This document shows positions 1 to 7,197 of a stretch of DNA of 12,886 nucleotides, in pieces; within the stretch, counting starts at the first letter, position 1; the number at the start of each line of letters is the position of its first letter. A program made the position numbers and the translations under genes. The DNA is from Bacillota bacterium. GTDB taxonomy: Bacteria > Bacillota > Bacilli > Bacillales > Cytobacillaceae. A model generated the notes under the pieces. That model ran no database searches, had not been told where the DNA came from, and saw only the letters and a list, made by a program, of their open reading frames with translations. Where the stretch lies: positions 1 to 12,886 of the forward strand of contig JAEWDX010000169.1 of the NCBI GenBank assembly GCA_023389895.1, given 5' to 3'.

Positions 1-342
1 GGGGAGGACATACTCGCTGCTGCTTGCAGGGAAGTAAAAGAAGAAACAGGATTTGATGTCAAGCTTTCCAAAACTACCGGAGTATACAATTTTATAAGTA
101 ATACAAATGACCAAGTTATTTTATTTCACTTTGTAGGTGAAATTATCGGTGGTTCATTAATGTTAGAGGAATCCGAAATTATTGACAGTAGGTGGGTGGC
201 ACTTACTGAATTAATGCAATTAGATAACGCAGAGCTTCGTAATGCTGACGTATTAAAACAAATTACAGAATCAGTGATTAAGGAAAATTTTTATCCAATA
301 GAATTATTCAAAAAGCAATTAGGTGTTCTAGCACATGAATAA
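1..342 (+). CDS. Nudix hydrolase, C-terminal part (5' end outside window)
   Basis: The frame is open from base 1 and ends with TAA at 340-342, leaving 113 codons of a protein that begins upstream. The first residues, GEDILAAACREVKEETGF, match most of the Nudix box (G x5 E x7 REUxEExGU): the E of E-x7-RE is residue 2, followed by REVKEETGF. The leading glycine of the box lies just outside the window. Nudix enzymes cleave nucleoside diphosphates linked to another group, using the two Glu of the REUxEE helix to bind Mg2+ or Mn2+. The substrate cannot be told from this fragment. A following beta-rich part (VILFHFVGEIIGG, then SRWVALTEL) is typical of the fold. Its last 8 bases overlap the next gene, so the two are probably co-transcribed. 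The family call is firm; the specific activity is unknown. Confidence 0.85.
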   Translation, partial: GEDILAAACREVKEETGFDVKLSKTTGVYNFISNTNDQVILFHFVGEIIGGSLMLEESEIIDSRWVALTELMQLDNAELRNADVLKQITESVIKENFYPIELFKKQLGVLAHE

Positions 343-532
343 GGATGAGCTAGATAAAAGGCAACAGAAAGAATGGAAACGTAATCCAATGATTAATTTG
401 GCTGACTCTATTAACCGATCAATGGTAGGGGATCTTAGAGCATTTGTGAAGAATGGCTGTCTGACAAATATATTGGTACTTGTCATCATTATCATTATTG
501 GAATCTTTCTGTTTTCAAAATGTGCAAATTAA
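335..532 (+). CDS. small single-helix membrane protein, DUF6366-like
   Basis: This is a 65-residue protein. The charged N-terminal half (MNKDELDKRQQKEWKRNP) leads into NLADSINRSMVGDL. A hydrophobic segment of about 17 residues (about 45-61, rich in I/V/L) follows, and the protein ends SKCAN. The layout of a KRNP..NL.D..NR...GDL motif followed by one helix is what I recall for the small Bacillus family DUF6366, which has no known function; this assignment is from memory and has not been searched. The start overlaps the Nudix stop by 8 bases, and AGGTG at 321-325 lies 9 bases upstream as ribosome site, which suggests translational coupling. The protein is probably membrane-anchored with the charged part in the cytoplasm. 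Confidence 0.7.
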   Translation: MNKDELDKRQQKEWKRNPMINLADSINRSMVGDLRAFVKNGCLTNILVLVIIIIIGIFLFSKCAN

Positions 533-587
533 CTTGTATCATACAATTGAGCCAGTGCTAATTAAAGTCAAGGAAAGGAGAATTGTA

Positions 588-1418
588 ATGATTGTTGAAC
601 TAGATAGAAAAAACTTTTATAAATGCAAAGTCTTAGTGAATGAGCAAGGACAATTAGAAGTAAAAGCAGTAATTGAGGGAATAAATCCTGGTCGTATATT
701 CGTGGATAATGCTAACTCTCCTAAATCTGGACTTATTTGGTTAGGCAATAATGATGGATTTTTCTTTATAGGAAATGAAGAAAATGCCCTATTTAATAAT
801 GAAATTAATGATTTTATCGATCACTTTATAATACCCGAAGCAAAAAAAGTACATTTATCTTGTTTTGAGGGAATTGGAAATCATCCGAAATGGAATACGA
901 CTATAGAAAAATTATTTAAACATCGTCATATAAAATGCTGGAATCAAAAAGTTTATACGCTGCAAAAAGGTCAATACAAACGAGATAGTGAACCAATGAT
1001 TGAACAAGAATATCGTGTTCTAAAAATAAATAAAGCTCTATATGAAAATAATGATGATGCATATGAAAATATTGATTTTTTACGTGTGAAAATATTAGAA
1101 TTTTGGGATTTTCCCGGAAGTTTTTTTAACACGGGGATTGGTTATTGTATCGTTCATAAAAATAAAATTGTAAGTACATGTTTCTCAGGATTTGTCGTTG
1201 AAAATGTCCACTGTGTAGATATAGAAACATTAGAGGAACATCGTGGGAAAAAATTAGCTCAAAAGATTGCACGTAGTTTTGTAAAAGAATGTTTGAAAAA
1301 TGATTTGCTTCCATATTGGGATTGTATGGAGGAAAACACTCCATCTGTTTCCATTGCAGAAAATATCGGTTTTACAAATGATTTCAATTATAAAGGATAT
1401 TATTTTTCATTTGAATAG
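588..1418 (+). CDS. GNAT acetyltransferase of the ZmaR type (GNAT_acetyltr_2 family)
   Basis: This is a 276-residue protein. The ATG at 588 is chosen because GGAAAGGAG lies at 572-580, whereas the longer open frame from 480 has no ribosome site and overlaps the previous gene. The C-terminal third carries the acetyl-CoA-binding region: CVDIETLEEHRGKKLAQKIA (209-228, with the R-G-K-K-L-A pyrophosphate loop), then LPYWDCMEENTPSVSIAENIGF (241-262). The PYWDC..N..S..LAE..GF ending is characteristic of the group that includes the zwittermicin A resistance protein ZmaR. The N-terminal half (1-130) shows no motif I can name. Known family members acetylate small molecules; the substrate here is unknown and antibiotic resistance should not be assumed. 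It sits 22 bases before another GNAT gene in the same direction. Confidence 0.8.
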   Translation: MIVELDRKNFYKCKVLVNEQGQLEVKAVIEGINPGRIFVDNANSPKSGLIWLGNNDGFFFIGNEENALFNNEINDFIDHFIIPEAKKVHLSCFEGIGNHPKWNTTIEKLFKHRHIKCWNQKVYTLQKGQYKRDSEPMIEQEYRVLKINKALYENNDDAYENIDFLRVKILEFWDFPGSFFNTGIGYCIVHKNKIVSTCFSGFVVENVHCVDIETLEEHRGKKLAQKIARSFVKECLKNDLLPYWDCMEENTPSVSIAENIGFTNDFNYKGYYFSFE

Positions 1419-1440
1419 AATCTTGAAAAGAGGGATTGTT

Positions 1441-1938
1441 ATGGTAATAAGAGAAATTGAACTTGAAGATGCTGAAGAATTTGTGAGTTTAATAAAGCAA
1501 GTAGAGGCAGAGTCTGATTTCATGCTGATGGAGGCTGGGGAAAGAATGTTATCAGTTGAACAGCAGCGTAAAAGAATGGAGCAGATGAAAAAGGATGGAA
1601 ATTCAACGATACTGCTTGCCGAGCAAGATGGAAGATTGGTTGGTTATTTAATAGTAGTTGGTGGAGATGCAAAGCGAGTTTTACATAGAGGTTACCTTGT
1701 CATTGGAATTTTAAAGGAATTTAGAGGTCAAGGGATAGGAACAAAATTGTTCCGCCATTTAGATGAGTGGGCAAAGGCACATCATATTTCACGGTTAGAG
1801 CTTACTGTCGTTACTCAAAATGAAATGGCTGTAGCTCTTTACAAGAAGAGTGGATTCGAGATTGAAGGGACTAAACGGAATTCGTTATTAATCGATCATG
1901 TCTTTTACGATGAGTATTATATGGCGAAATTATTATGA
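1441..1938 (+). CDS. GNAT family N-acetyltransferase
   Basis: This is a 165-residue single-domain GNAT. It starts MVIREIELEDAEEFVSLI, the usual beta1-alpha1 opening. Motif A is at 87-100 (VIGILKEFRGQGIG), with the R/Q-x-x-G-x-G/A acetyl-CoA loop RGQGIG at 95-100. The C-terminal N-x-x-A-x-x-L-Y-x-K-x-G-F signature is at 127-139. The ATG at 1441 is preceded by AAAAGAGGG (1426-1433). A longer open frame reaching back to 1300 would overlap the upstream gene and lacks a ribosome site. Such enzymes acetylate amines on small molecules or protein N-termini; the acceptor cannot be read from the sequence. It probably forms an operon with the ZmaR-like gene 22 bases upstream. Confidence 0.85.
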   Translation: MVIREIELEDAEEFVSLIKQVEAESDFMLMEAGERMLSVEQQRKRMEQMKKDGNSTILLAEQDGRLVGYLIVVGGDAKRVLHRGYLVIGILKEFRGQGIGTKLFRHLDEWAKAHHISRLELTVVTQNEMAVALYKKSGFEIEGTKRNSLLIDHVFYDEYYMAKLL

Positions 1939-2014
1939 TGTTATGGAACACTACTACATAAGCACCTTTTTTGAAATTGTACTTGCTTTCATGCGTATAT
2001 AGACTAAAGGGGCG

Positions 2015-2305
2015 GTGCGTAGTGGCGAGGAAAGTAAGAAACATAATGAAGGTATCACGATATCTTTGACTCTTTGGAAATGCCCTAAAAGCATTGAATT
2101 AGAAGACATACTTCTTGAAAAGGAAAAAGAAAATGACAATGGAACTATTAATTATAACTTCACCCTGAAATTAAAATTCTACGATGCTAGCATCTCTGAA
2201 ACTGTTGAGAAAAATGGAAAATTAACCATTTCAACCGAAGATGGACTCATTCTAACTCGTGATTGGGAAGAAAAAACAACGAAAATTTTGAGCGAGATTT
2301 TTTAA
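2015..2305 (+). CDS. hypothetical small protein
   Basis: This is an open frame of 96 residues beginning with GTG at 2015. The protein is hydrophilic: a charged, Lys/Glu-rich middle (EDILLEKEKENDNG) and alternating polar/hydrophobic stretches (TINYNFTLKLKFYDASI, GKLTISTEDG) suggest a small beta-rich fold with a C-terminal helix (DWEEKTTKILSEIF). No signal peptide or membrane segment is present, and I recognise no family. The start is weak: AAAGGGG (2006-2012) ends only two bases before the GTG, and an in-frame stop at 2000-2002 rules out a longer form. The gene may therefore be the 3' remnant of something longer, or a real gene with a tight ribosome site. Confidence 0.45.
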   Translation: MRSGEESKKHNEGITISLTLWKCPKSIELEDILLEKEKENDNGTINYNFTLKLKFYDASISETVEKNGKLTISTEDGLILTRDWEEKTTKILSEIF

Positions 2306-2375
2306 AAGTGATAAACTATGGAAATATAAGAAAAGAAAAATGTGAGTCATGAACACTTTAAAGGAGCTTAGCCTG

Positions 2376-2840
2376 ATGGAGAAAGTATTAACATTAAAAG
2401 AAGTCAGCTTTGGCGAAAGAAGAGACTTTATGAATTTATTATTATTAGCTGATGAAAATGAAGAAGTGGTTAATGAATATATCAACAAGGGCGAGATGTT
2501 TTCCATTTTATTTGAGGACAAGGTAGTTGGGGTAGCATTATTTATTACTGAATCACCATCTATTGTGGAGCTGAAAAATGTAGCACTATTACCTGAACTT
2601 AGAGGGAAAGGTATTGGCAAAGAAATAATAAAAAGTGCATTTGCACTTTATAGAAAGAAATCATTTACAAAAATGATTGTTGGAACGGCTAATTCTAGTA
2701 TTGACAATATCGCTTTTTATCAGAAGGCTGGTTTTAGAATCGCCGGGATAAGGAAGGATTTTTTTGAGAAGTACCCTGAGCCAATCTATGAAAATGGAAT
2801 TCAAGCAATCGATATGATTATGTTCGAGAAGAATTTATGA
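2376..2840 (+). CDS. GNAT family N-acetyltransferase
   Basis: This is a 154-residue GNAT enzyme. ATG 2376 is preferred over the ATG at 2349 because AAAGGAG (about 2360-2365) sits 10 bases before it. Motif A is VELKNVALLPELRGKGIGKEI (64-84), with acetyl-CoA loop RGKGIG at 76-81. The second signature is NIAFYQKAGF (111-120), followed by a FFEKYPEPIYENG loop (129-141) and a final beta strand AIDMIMFEKNL. The acceptor substrate is unknown. The last 67 bases are repeated with five differences at 9447-9513, where they are the only recognisable part of a broken second copy. Three bases after its stop, a piece of the cupin gene begins on the opposite strand. This suggests the gene once faced the cupin gene directly. 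Confidence 0.85.
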   Translation: MEKVLTLKEVSFGERRDFMNLLLLADENEEVVNEYINKGEMFSILFEDKVVGVALFITESPSIVELKNVALLPELRGKGIGKEIIKSAFALYRKKSFTKMIVGTANSSIDNIAFYQKAGFRIAGIRKDFFEKYPEPIYENGIQAIDMIMFEKNL

Positions 2841-2843
2841 AAA

Positions 2844-2902
2844 GGATTTCATTCTCTGGGTCTGGGAAATATAGTCCTTCTCCTTCCATGCATACCCACA
2901 TA
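2844..2902 (-). pseudogene. fragment of a cupin gene (copy of part of the gene at 9660-10046)
   Basis: Bases 2861-2902 match 9808-9849 at 41 of 42 positions, and 2844-2860 continues the match more loosely with one base missing. Read on the minus strand it encodes MWVCMEGEGLYFPD, the middle of the cupin protein (MWVCMEGEGVYFPD in the intact gene), before the frame is lost. Similarity stops abruptly at 2902, where AT-rich promoter DNA of the riboflavin operon starts. The open frame seen here on the plus strand (2837-3022) is antisense to this remnant and runs into the riboswitch, so it is not a gene. Confidence 0.8.
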
Positions 2903-2936
2903 AAGAATTTAAACCAATTTCTAAAATCTATAACGC

Positions 2937-2965
2937 TTGTAATAATTTATTTAATCTGCTATTAT
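2937..2965 (+). promoter_or_regulatory. promoter of the riboflavin operon (sigma-A type)
   Basis: A -35 box TTGTAA (2937-2942) and a -10 box TATTAT (2960-2965) are separated by exactly 17 bases. A TG one base before the -10 (TGCTATTAT) gives an extended -10. The predicted transcription start is near 2972, about a dozen bases before the FMN riboswitch, as expected for a riboswitch leader. Confidence 0.75.
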
Positions 2966-2983
2966 TTTTATAATTCAATAGGA

Positions 2984-3125
2984 TTTCCTTCGGGGTCGGG
3001 TGCAAGTCCCAACCGGCGGTGATGAGGCATACCTCTTAGTCCGTGACCCGGGTTCATTAATATGAAAACGGTGGATTTGGTGAAATTCCAAAGCCGACAG
3101 TAAAAGTCTGGATGGGAGAAGGAAT
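2984..3125 (+). promoter_or_regulatory. FMN riboswitch (RFN element)
   Basis: The sequence carries the conserved blocks of the RFN element in order: CTTCGGGGTCGGGTGCAAGT, CCCAACCGGCGGTGATGAGG, CTCTTAGTCCGTGACCCG, then GGTGGATTTGGTGAAATTCC, AAAGCCGACAGTAAAAGTCT and GGATGGGAGAAGGA. The closing stem P1 pairs TTCCTT (2985-2990) with AAGGAA (3119-3124). In the sixth stem the usual CCGG/CCGG pairing is replaced by TTTGG/CCAAA, so pairing is kept. FMN binding is known to stabilise P1 and switch off rib operons. Here a terminator follows at 3179, so control is by premature termination of transcription. Confidence 0.96.
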
Positions 3126-3181
3126 GTATAAATTGTTCAAAATGCTCATTTGGACATTTATTTGTGATGCCTATTTCTCCC
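3114..3181 (+). promoter_or_regulatory. antiterminator pairing of the FMN riboswitch
   Basis: GGGAGAA (3114-3120), the 3' part of the riboswitch core and P1, is perfectly complementary to TTCTCCC (3175-3181), whose CCC starts the terminator stem. When FMN is absent the two can pair, sequestering the foot of the terminator. When FMN holds P1 closed, the CCC is free and the terminator forms. The exclusive pairing is visible in the sequence; the mechanism is the known one for B. subtilis rib leaders. Confidence 0.7.
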
Positions 3182-3209
3182 TTACTAATATTGGTAAGGG
3201 ATTTTTTGT
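3179..3209 (+). terminator. riboswitch-controlled intrinsic terminator (attenuator)
   Basis: CCCTTAC (3179-3185) pairs with GTAAGGG (3194-3200) around an 8-base loop and is followed by ATTTTTTGTT. It stands between the riboswitch and ribD, so it acts as the expression platform. Confidence 0.88.
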
Positions 3210-3253
3210 TTCAATGGAGAATCTACAAAGAAAGGGGCTACCTTATTTTCGAG

Positions 3254-4372
3254 ATGAAAGATTGTGAATATATGAACTTAGCCATTTCATTAGCTCGCGC
3301 TACTATGGGCCAAACAAGCCCGAACCCAAGCGTTGGTGCTGTGTTAGTGAAGGATGGAAAATTAGTTGGGACAGGTGCACATTTTAAAGCCGGTACTCCC
3401 CATGCAGAAGTTCATGCAATTAGAGCTGCTGAAGGCACTGCCAAGGATGCAATTATGTATGTGACACTTGAGCCCTGTAGCCATCATGGGAAAACACCTC
3501 CTTGTGCTGACCTCATCATAGAGACAGGCATTAAAAAAGTTTTCATAGCAACTCTAGACCCAAATCCTCTTGTTGCAGGTAAAGGTATTGAAAAGCTTAG
3601 AAGTGCAGGAATTGAGGTCGATGTTGGCTTATGTAGAGAAGAAGCTCTACAGCTCAACGAAAAGTTTTTTCACTTTATTCAAACAAAAACTCCATTTGTT
3701 ACAATAAAAGCAGGCATTTCATTAGATGGAAAAACAGCAGCTAAATCAGGTGATAGTAAGTGGATTACCTCACCTGAATCACGACAAGATGTGCATAATC
3801 TTCGTCATGAGCATGACGGAATATTAGTAGGAATCAACACAATCTTACAAGATAATCCCCTTTTGACCACCAGAAGACCCCAAGGTGGAAAAAATCCCAT
3901 TCGAATTGTATTAGACACGGAATTAAAGATTCCAATTTCAGCAAATGTCGTTCAAGATCACTCTACTAAGACAATCATTTTTACCGGAGATCAGTTCAAT
4001 AAATATAGAAAAAAGGAACTTGAGAGCCTCGGTGTAACAATTATTTCACAAGAGAGATCCAATATTTCGGTGAAGGAAGTTTTGGATACTTTAGGCGAAC
4101 ATAAGATAATGTCCGTATTAGTAGAGGGCGGTTCAGAAATCCATGCTTCATTTATTGAAGAGGATGCTTTTCAGCAAATTATTACGTATATTGCTCCAAA
4201 AATAATAGGTGGCAGAAACGCTATCCCTTTTATTGGTGGAGTAGGCCCAGAACTCGTGAAGCTAGGAAAAAAACTTCATTTCTCAGCGGTAGAGTATTTG
4301 GGTCCAGATCTTAAAATCACTGCAAAGCCTCTCAAAGAGGAGGAAACTAATAATGTTTACCGGAATAATTGA
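3254..4372 (+). CDS. ribD: RibD: diaminohydroxyphosphoribosylaminopyrimidine deaminase / 5-amino-6-(5-phosphoribosylamino)uracil reductase
   Basis: A 372-residue bifunctional cytoplasmic enzyme performing the second and third steps from GTP to riboflavin: hydrolytic deamination of the pyrimidine, then NADPH reduction of the ribosyl side chain. The N-terminal deaminase (about 1-145) has the zinc site HAE (H50, catalytic E52) and EPCSHHGKTPPC (C75, C84 as zinc ligands). The reductase domain (about 147-365) has KAGISLDGKTAAKSGDSKWI, GILVGINTILQDNPLLT and the VEGGSEIHASF loop. Length matches B. subtilis RibD (361). ATG 3254 is chosen because MKDCEYMNLAISLARA aligns with the family start. The nearest good ribosome site, AAAGGGG (3231-3237), is 16 bases upstream, unusually far. 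The ATG at 3272 or a rare ATT at 3245 are alternatives. The last 20 bases overlap ribE. Confidence 0.96.
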   Translation: MKDCEYMNLAISLARATMGQTSPNPSVGAVLVKDGKLVGTGAHFKAGTPHAEVHAIRAAEGTAKDAIMYVTLEPCSHHGKTPPCADLIIETGIKKVFIATLDPNPLVAGKGIEKLRSAGIEVDVGLCREEALQLNEKFFHFIQTKTPFVTIKAGISLDGKTAAKSGDSKWITSPESRQDVHNLRHEHDGILVGINTILQDNPLLTTRRPQGGKNPIRIVLDTELKIPISANVVQDHSTKTIIFTGDQFNKYRKKELESLGVTIISQERSNISVKEVLDTLGEHKIMSVLVEGGSEIHASFIEEDAFQQIITYIAPKIIGGRNAIPFIGGVGPELVKLGKKLHFSAVEYLGPDLKITAKPLKEEETNNVYRNN

Positions 4373-5003
4373 AGAGTTAGGGACAATTCAAAAAATACAA
4401 TCTCAAGGGAGTACACTGGTTCTAACCATTCAAGGAAAGAAAGTTCTAGAAGACTTAAAGCTCGGAGATAGCATCGCAGTGAACGGTGTCTGTTTAACCG
4501 TAACAGAATACAACCATACTTCCTTTATTGTGGATCTTATGCCTGAAACATTTCACAGTACATCTTTGTCAGGGGTGCAGCAAGGCTCACAAGTTAATCT
4601 AGAACGAGCTATGAGTTCAAATGGCCGTTTTGGAGGACACTTTGTTTCTGGACATGTCGATACTGTCGGACAAATTGTCAAAAGAGAACTAAAGGAAAAT
4701 GCCATCTATATTGACATTACTTTTCCTAGAGAATTTAACCATCTAATCTTATATAAAGGGTCTATTGCCCTTGATGGAACATCATTAACGATATTTGGGA
4801 TAAACAATGATCAAGTAACAGTGTCCATCATCCCCCATACAACGAAAGAAAGTGTTCTTGGTCTAAAAAAGATTGGGGATAAGGTTAATATCGAGTTCGA
4901 CATGATTGGAAAATATTTATATTCCTTTCTTGAAAAAAATGAACGGCAAAAACAAGAAGAGCGTATTTCTACTGATTTTCTAAAAGATAATGGATTTATG
5001 TAA
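4353..5003 (+). CDS. ribE: RibE: riboflavin synthase alpha chain
   Basis: A 216-residue enzyme that dismutates two 6,7-dimethyl-8-ribityllumazine molecules into riboflavin and the diaminouracil substrate of RibH. It has the two tandem lumazine-binding barrels of the family. The first (1-97) has [10 protein letters not shown] and [13 protein letters not shown] (38-50). The second (98-186) has SGHVDTVG and [12 protein letters not shown] (136-147), ending [10 protein letters not shown]. The C-terminal tail after 190 is charged, helical and likely responsible for trimer contacts, as in relatives. AGAGGAGG (4336-4343) precedes the ATG, and the gene starts inside the end of ribD, indicating coupled translation. 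In Bacillus this trimer is enclosed by the RibH capsid; that is family knowledge, not visible here. Confidence 0.96.
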   Translation: MFTGIIEELGTIQKIQSQGSTLVLTIQGKKVLEDLKLGDSIAVNGVCLTVTEYNHTSFIVDLMPETFHSTSLSGVQQGSQVNLERAMSSNGRFGGHFVSGHVDTVGQIVKRELKENAIYIDITFPREFNHLILYKGSIALDGTSLTIFGINNDQVTVSIIPHTTKESVLGLKKIGDKVNIEFDMIGKYLYSFLEKNERQKQEERISTDFLKDNGFM

Positions 5004-5086
5004 ACAGTCAATTTCACAATGATTCACGGCAAGATAAGAAAAGAAACAGACATCATGATGAAACAGTAGAAAGGAGTAACAGACCC

Positions 5087-6280
5087 ATGTTCCATAAAAT
5101 AGAGGATGCACTGGAAGACTTAAAAGCAGGAAAGGTCATTATTGTTTGTGATGATGAGGATCGTGAAAATGAAGGAGATTTTGTAGGTCTGGGAGAATTT
5201 GCGACGCCAGAAATGATTAATTTCATGGCTAAGGAAGGTAGAGGACTGATTTGTATTCCTATTGCAGAGTCAATAGCAGAAAGACTAGAACTTAAACCAA
5301 TGGTTGAAGTCAACACAGACAGTCATGAGACAGCCTTTACAGTAAGTATTGACCATGTTGGAACAACAACAGGAATAAGTGCATTTGAACGAGCTTTGAC
5401 TGTTCAAAAAATACTTGATGAAGACTCGCTTCCAAGTGATTTTAAAAGACCAGGGCATATTTTTCCGCTTGTAGCAAAAGAAGGTGGTGTTCTACGCCGG
5501 ACTGGACATACTGAAGCTGCGATTGATTTGGCAAGATTAGCTGATTCAAAATTGGCAGGTGTTATTTGTGAAATTATGAAAGATGATGGAACGATGGCAC
5601 GTGTAGATGATTTAAAAGAGGTTGCAGAAAAATACGATTTGAAAATGATTACGATTAAAGATCTTATTGAGTATCGACTAGAGTACGATTCGTTGGTTGA
5701 GAGGGAAGTAGAAATCCGGCTCCCTACTGAATTCGGGGACTTTAAGGCAATCGGGTTTACCACTAGGATTGATGGCAAGGAGCATGTTGCTCTTGTAAAA
5801 GGCGAGATTACTGAAGATGAGCCCATTCTTTTAAGAGTACATTCAGAATGCTTAACTGGAGATGTGTTCGGTTCTAATCGCTGTGATTGTGGTTCTCAGC
5901 TTCATACCGCCCTTGCTCAAATTGAGGAGGAAGGACAGGGGATCCTTCTTTATATGAGACAAGAAGGTAGAGGAATTGGTTTGATAAATAAATTAAAAGC
6001 TTACAAGCTTCAAGAAGAAGGCTATGATACCGTCGAAGCTAATCATAAGCTAGGATTTAAGGCAGATTTACGCGACTATGGTGTTGGTGCCCAAATATTA
6101 CGAAATCTCGGTGTTAGAAAGATACGTTTATTAACAAATAATCCGCGAAAAATAGCCGGCCTTGCTGGTTATGGCTTAGAGGTGGTTGATCGAGTGCCCC
6201 TTCAAATGACACCGAAAAAAGAAAATGAACATTATTTAAAAACAAAACAAGAAAAGCTAGGACATTTACTAACATTTTAA
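5087..6280 (+). CDS. ribBA: RibBA: 3,4-dihydroxy-2-butanone 4-phosphate synthase / GTP cyclohydrolase II
   Basis: A 397-residue fusion catalysing the two entry reactions of riboflavin synthesis: ribulose 5-phosphate to the four-carbon unit, and GTP ring opening. The DHBP synthase half (1-200) has the metal-binding [10 protein letters not shown] (22-31) and [15 protein letters not shown] (137-151). The cyclohydrolase half (about 205-397) has the zinc cysteines C255, C266 and C268 in [20 protein letters not shown], then RQEGRGIGL (291-299), [12 protein letters not shown] (327-338) and LLTNNPRKI (348-356). All catalytic motifs are intact, so both activities are expected. AAAGGAG lies about 10 bases before the ATG. 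It is 83 bases after ribE, with no terminator in that gap, and 18 before ribH. The older B. subtilis name is ribA. Confidence 0.96.
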   Translation: MFHKIEDALEDLKAGKVIIVCDDEDRENEGDFVGLGEFATPEMINFMAKEGRGLICIPIAESIAERLELKPMVEVNTDSHETAFTVSIDHVGTTTGISAFERALTVQKILDEDSLPSDFKRPGHIFPLVAKEGGVLRRTGHTEAAIDLARLADSKLAGVICEIMKDDGTMARVDDLKEVAEKYDLKMITIKDLIEYRLEYDSLVEREVEIRLPTEFGDFKAIGFTTRIDGKEHVALVKGEITEDEPILLRVHSECLTGDVFGSNRCDCGSQLHTALAQIEEEGQGILLYMRQEGRGIGLINKLKAYKLQEEGYDTVEANHKLGFKADLRDYGVGAQILRNLGVRKIRLLTNNPRKIAGLAGYGLEVVDRVPLQMTPKKENEHYLKTKQEKLGHLLTF

Positions 6281-6298
6281 TAGGGGTGGATCATAATA

Positions 6299-6766
6299 AT
6301 GAAAAAAGTGTTTGAGGGAAATTTAATTGGTACAGGGTTGAAAATTGGAATTGTAGTTTCTCGTTTTAATGAGTTTATAACGAATAAATTACTTAGTGGA
6401 GCAGAGGATGCACTTAAAAGACATGGTGTCAACGAAGACGATGTTACAGTAATGTGGGTTCCTGGCGCTTTTGAAATTCCTCTTGCAGCGAAGAAGTTAG
6501 CCGATCAAGGTGAGTTTGACTCTATAGTTACACTAGGGACAGTAATTAGAGGAGCTACTCCTCATTTTGAATATGTAAGCAATGAAGTAGCAAAAGGTGT
6601 AGCAAATACAGGGATGCAAAGTGGAATACCTATCATCTTTGGTGTGCTAACAACAGACACAATTGAACAGGCGATAGAGCGTGCAGGCACAAAAGCTGGG
6701 AATAAAGGCTACGAAGCTGCTGTAGGAGCTATAGAAATGGGTAATCTTTATAGAAACTTCAAGTAA
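6299..6766 (+). CDS. ribH: RibH: 6,7-dimethyl-8-ribityllumazine synthase
   Basis: A 155-residue protein, the standard family length. It condenses the diaminouracil product of RibD with dihydroxybutanone phosphate from RibBA. Visible signatures are [14 protein letters not shown] (15-28), WVPGAFEIP (53-61) and [15 protein letters not shown] (79-93) with the catalytic His at 89, then [16 protein letters not shown] and the C-terminal [13 protein letters not shown] helix. TAGGGGTGGA (6281-6290) gives the ribosome site. It is the last gene of the rib operon. No classical U-tailed terminator follows directly; instead the palindromic repeat element starts 13 bases after the stop. Bacillus RibH forms a 60-subunit capsid, known from the family. 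Confidence 0.96.
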   Translation: MKKVFEGNLIGTGLKIGIVVSRFNEFITNKLLSGAEDALKRHGVNEDDVTVMWVPGAFEIPLAAKKLADQGEFDSIVTLGTVIRGATPHFEYVSNEVAKGVANTGMQSGIPIIFGVLTTDTIEQAIERAGTKAGNKGYEAAVGAIEMGNLYRNFK

Positions 6767-6778
6767 ACTTCTTTTTGG

Positions 6779-7053
6779 TTTATCCCGCATTAACGGGCTG
6801 GCCGACTAAGAACGCCACGTCCTGTGGCAACGTCGGCACTAATACATCCTGTATGTCGTAAGACCCCCACTTCAAGAATTTTAGGGAAACCAGAAATTCT
6901 AAGTGGGGGATCAAACAGCCCGTAAATGCCCGACGACGGACAGGATGTCCTAGTCAGGTGAAGCCACAGGACGTGGCGTCTTGAGCGTGATTGGTTCAAC
7001 TAACAATCAGTGGGGGATAAAGGAAGACCCCCACTGATTGAGTTTCACTTTAT
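6779..7053 (+). repeat. highly palindromic intergenic repeat element (long form)
   Basis: This non-coding element of about 275 bases is built of nested inverted repeats. It opens with TTTATCCCGCATTAACGGG (6779-6797, itself a CCCG/CGGG hairpin). Exact complementary pairs are 6793-6800 with 6916-6923, 6801-6806 with 6832-6837, 6814-6828 with 6963-6977 (15 bp, each arm also self-paired), 6844-6852 with 6940-6948, 6864-6872 plus 6875-6881 with 6894-6909, and 7004-7016 with 7028-7040. The arms 6808-6862 and 6929-6980 form a long imperfect inverted repeat. Its ends recur joined together at 9590-9642, so this is a repeat family. It may be a MITE- or REP-like element or a structured RNA, and may also stop rib transcription. 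The open frame within it (minus 6790-6999) is a by-product of the palindromes. Confidence 0.8.
7004..7040. repeat. perfect 13-bp inverted repeat at the end of the palindromic element
   Basis: CAATCAGTGGGGG (7004-7016) and CCCCCACTGATTG (7028-7040) pair perfectly around an 11-base loop. There is no U-run on either side, so it is not a canonical terminator. The right arm with its flank (7026-7053) recurs at 9615-9642 with one mismatch. Confidence 0.85.
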
Positions 7054-7197
7054 GGGTTAACTTAGAAATGGTTTCGTTTTAACGCATTATTTATGTGTCT
7101 AGAACGACGAAGGAAAGACTATATAGTTAGAAAACTCATATTATTAAACTTAATAATTAGATAAATGACGCTTTTTTAGACAACTAAATAACACAAG

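Noticed and set aside
480..587. N-terminal extension of the ZmaR-like GNAT
   Set aside because: It overlaps the preceding small membrane-protein gene, and the strong ribosome site is directly before ATG 588.
2837..3022. Plus-strand open frame after the GNAT gene
   Set aside because: It is antisense to the cupin remnant, then runs through the rib promoter into the FMN riboswitch.
3164..3253. N-terminal extension of RibD by 30 residues
   Set aside because: It overlaps the attenuator hairpin and has no ribosome site; the family alignment starts at MKDCEYMN (3254).
5053..5826. Minus-strand frames within ribBA
   Set aside because: Serine-rich antisense shadows of a fully conserved coding region.
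6790..6999. Minus-strand open frame of 69 codons between ribH and the terminator
   Set aside because: It lies wholly inside the palindromic repeat element, has no ribosome site and reads as translated inverted repeats.
6779..7040. CRISPR array or tRNA/rRNA remnant in the structured region
   Set aside because: There are no regularly spaced identical repeats, and no cloverleaf or conserved tRNA T-loop; the arms are inverted rather than direct.
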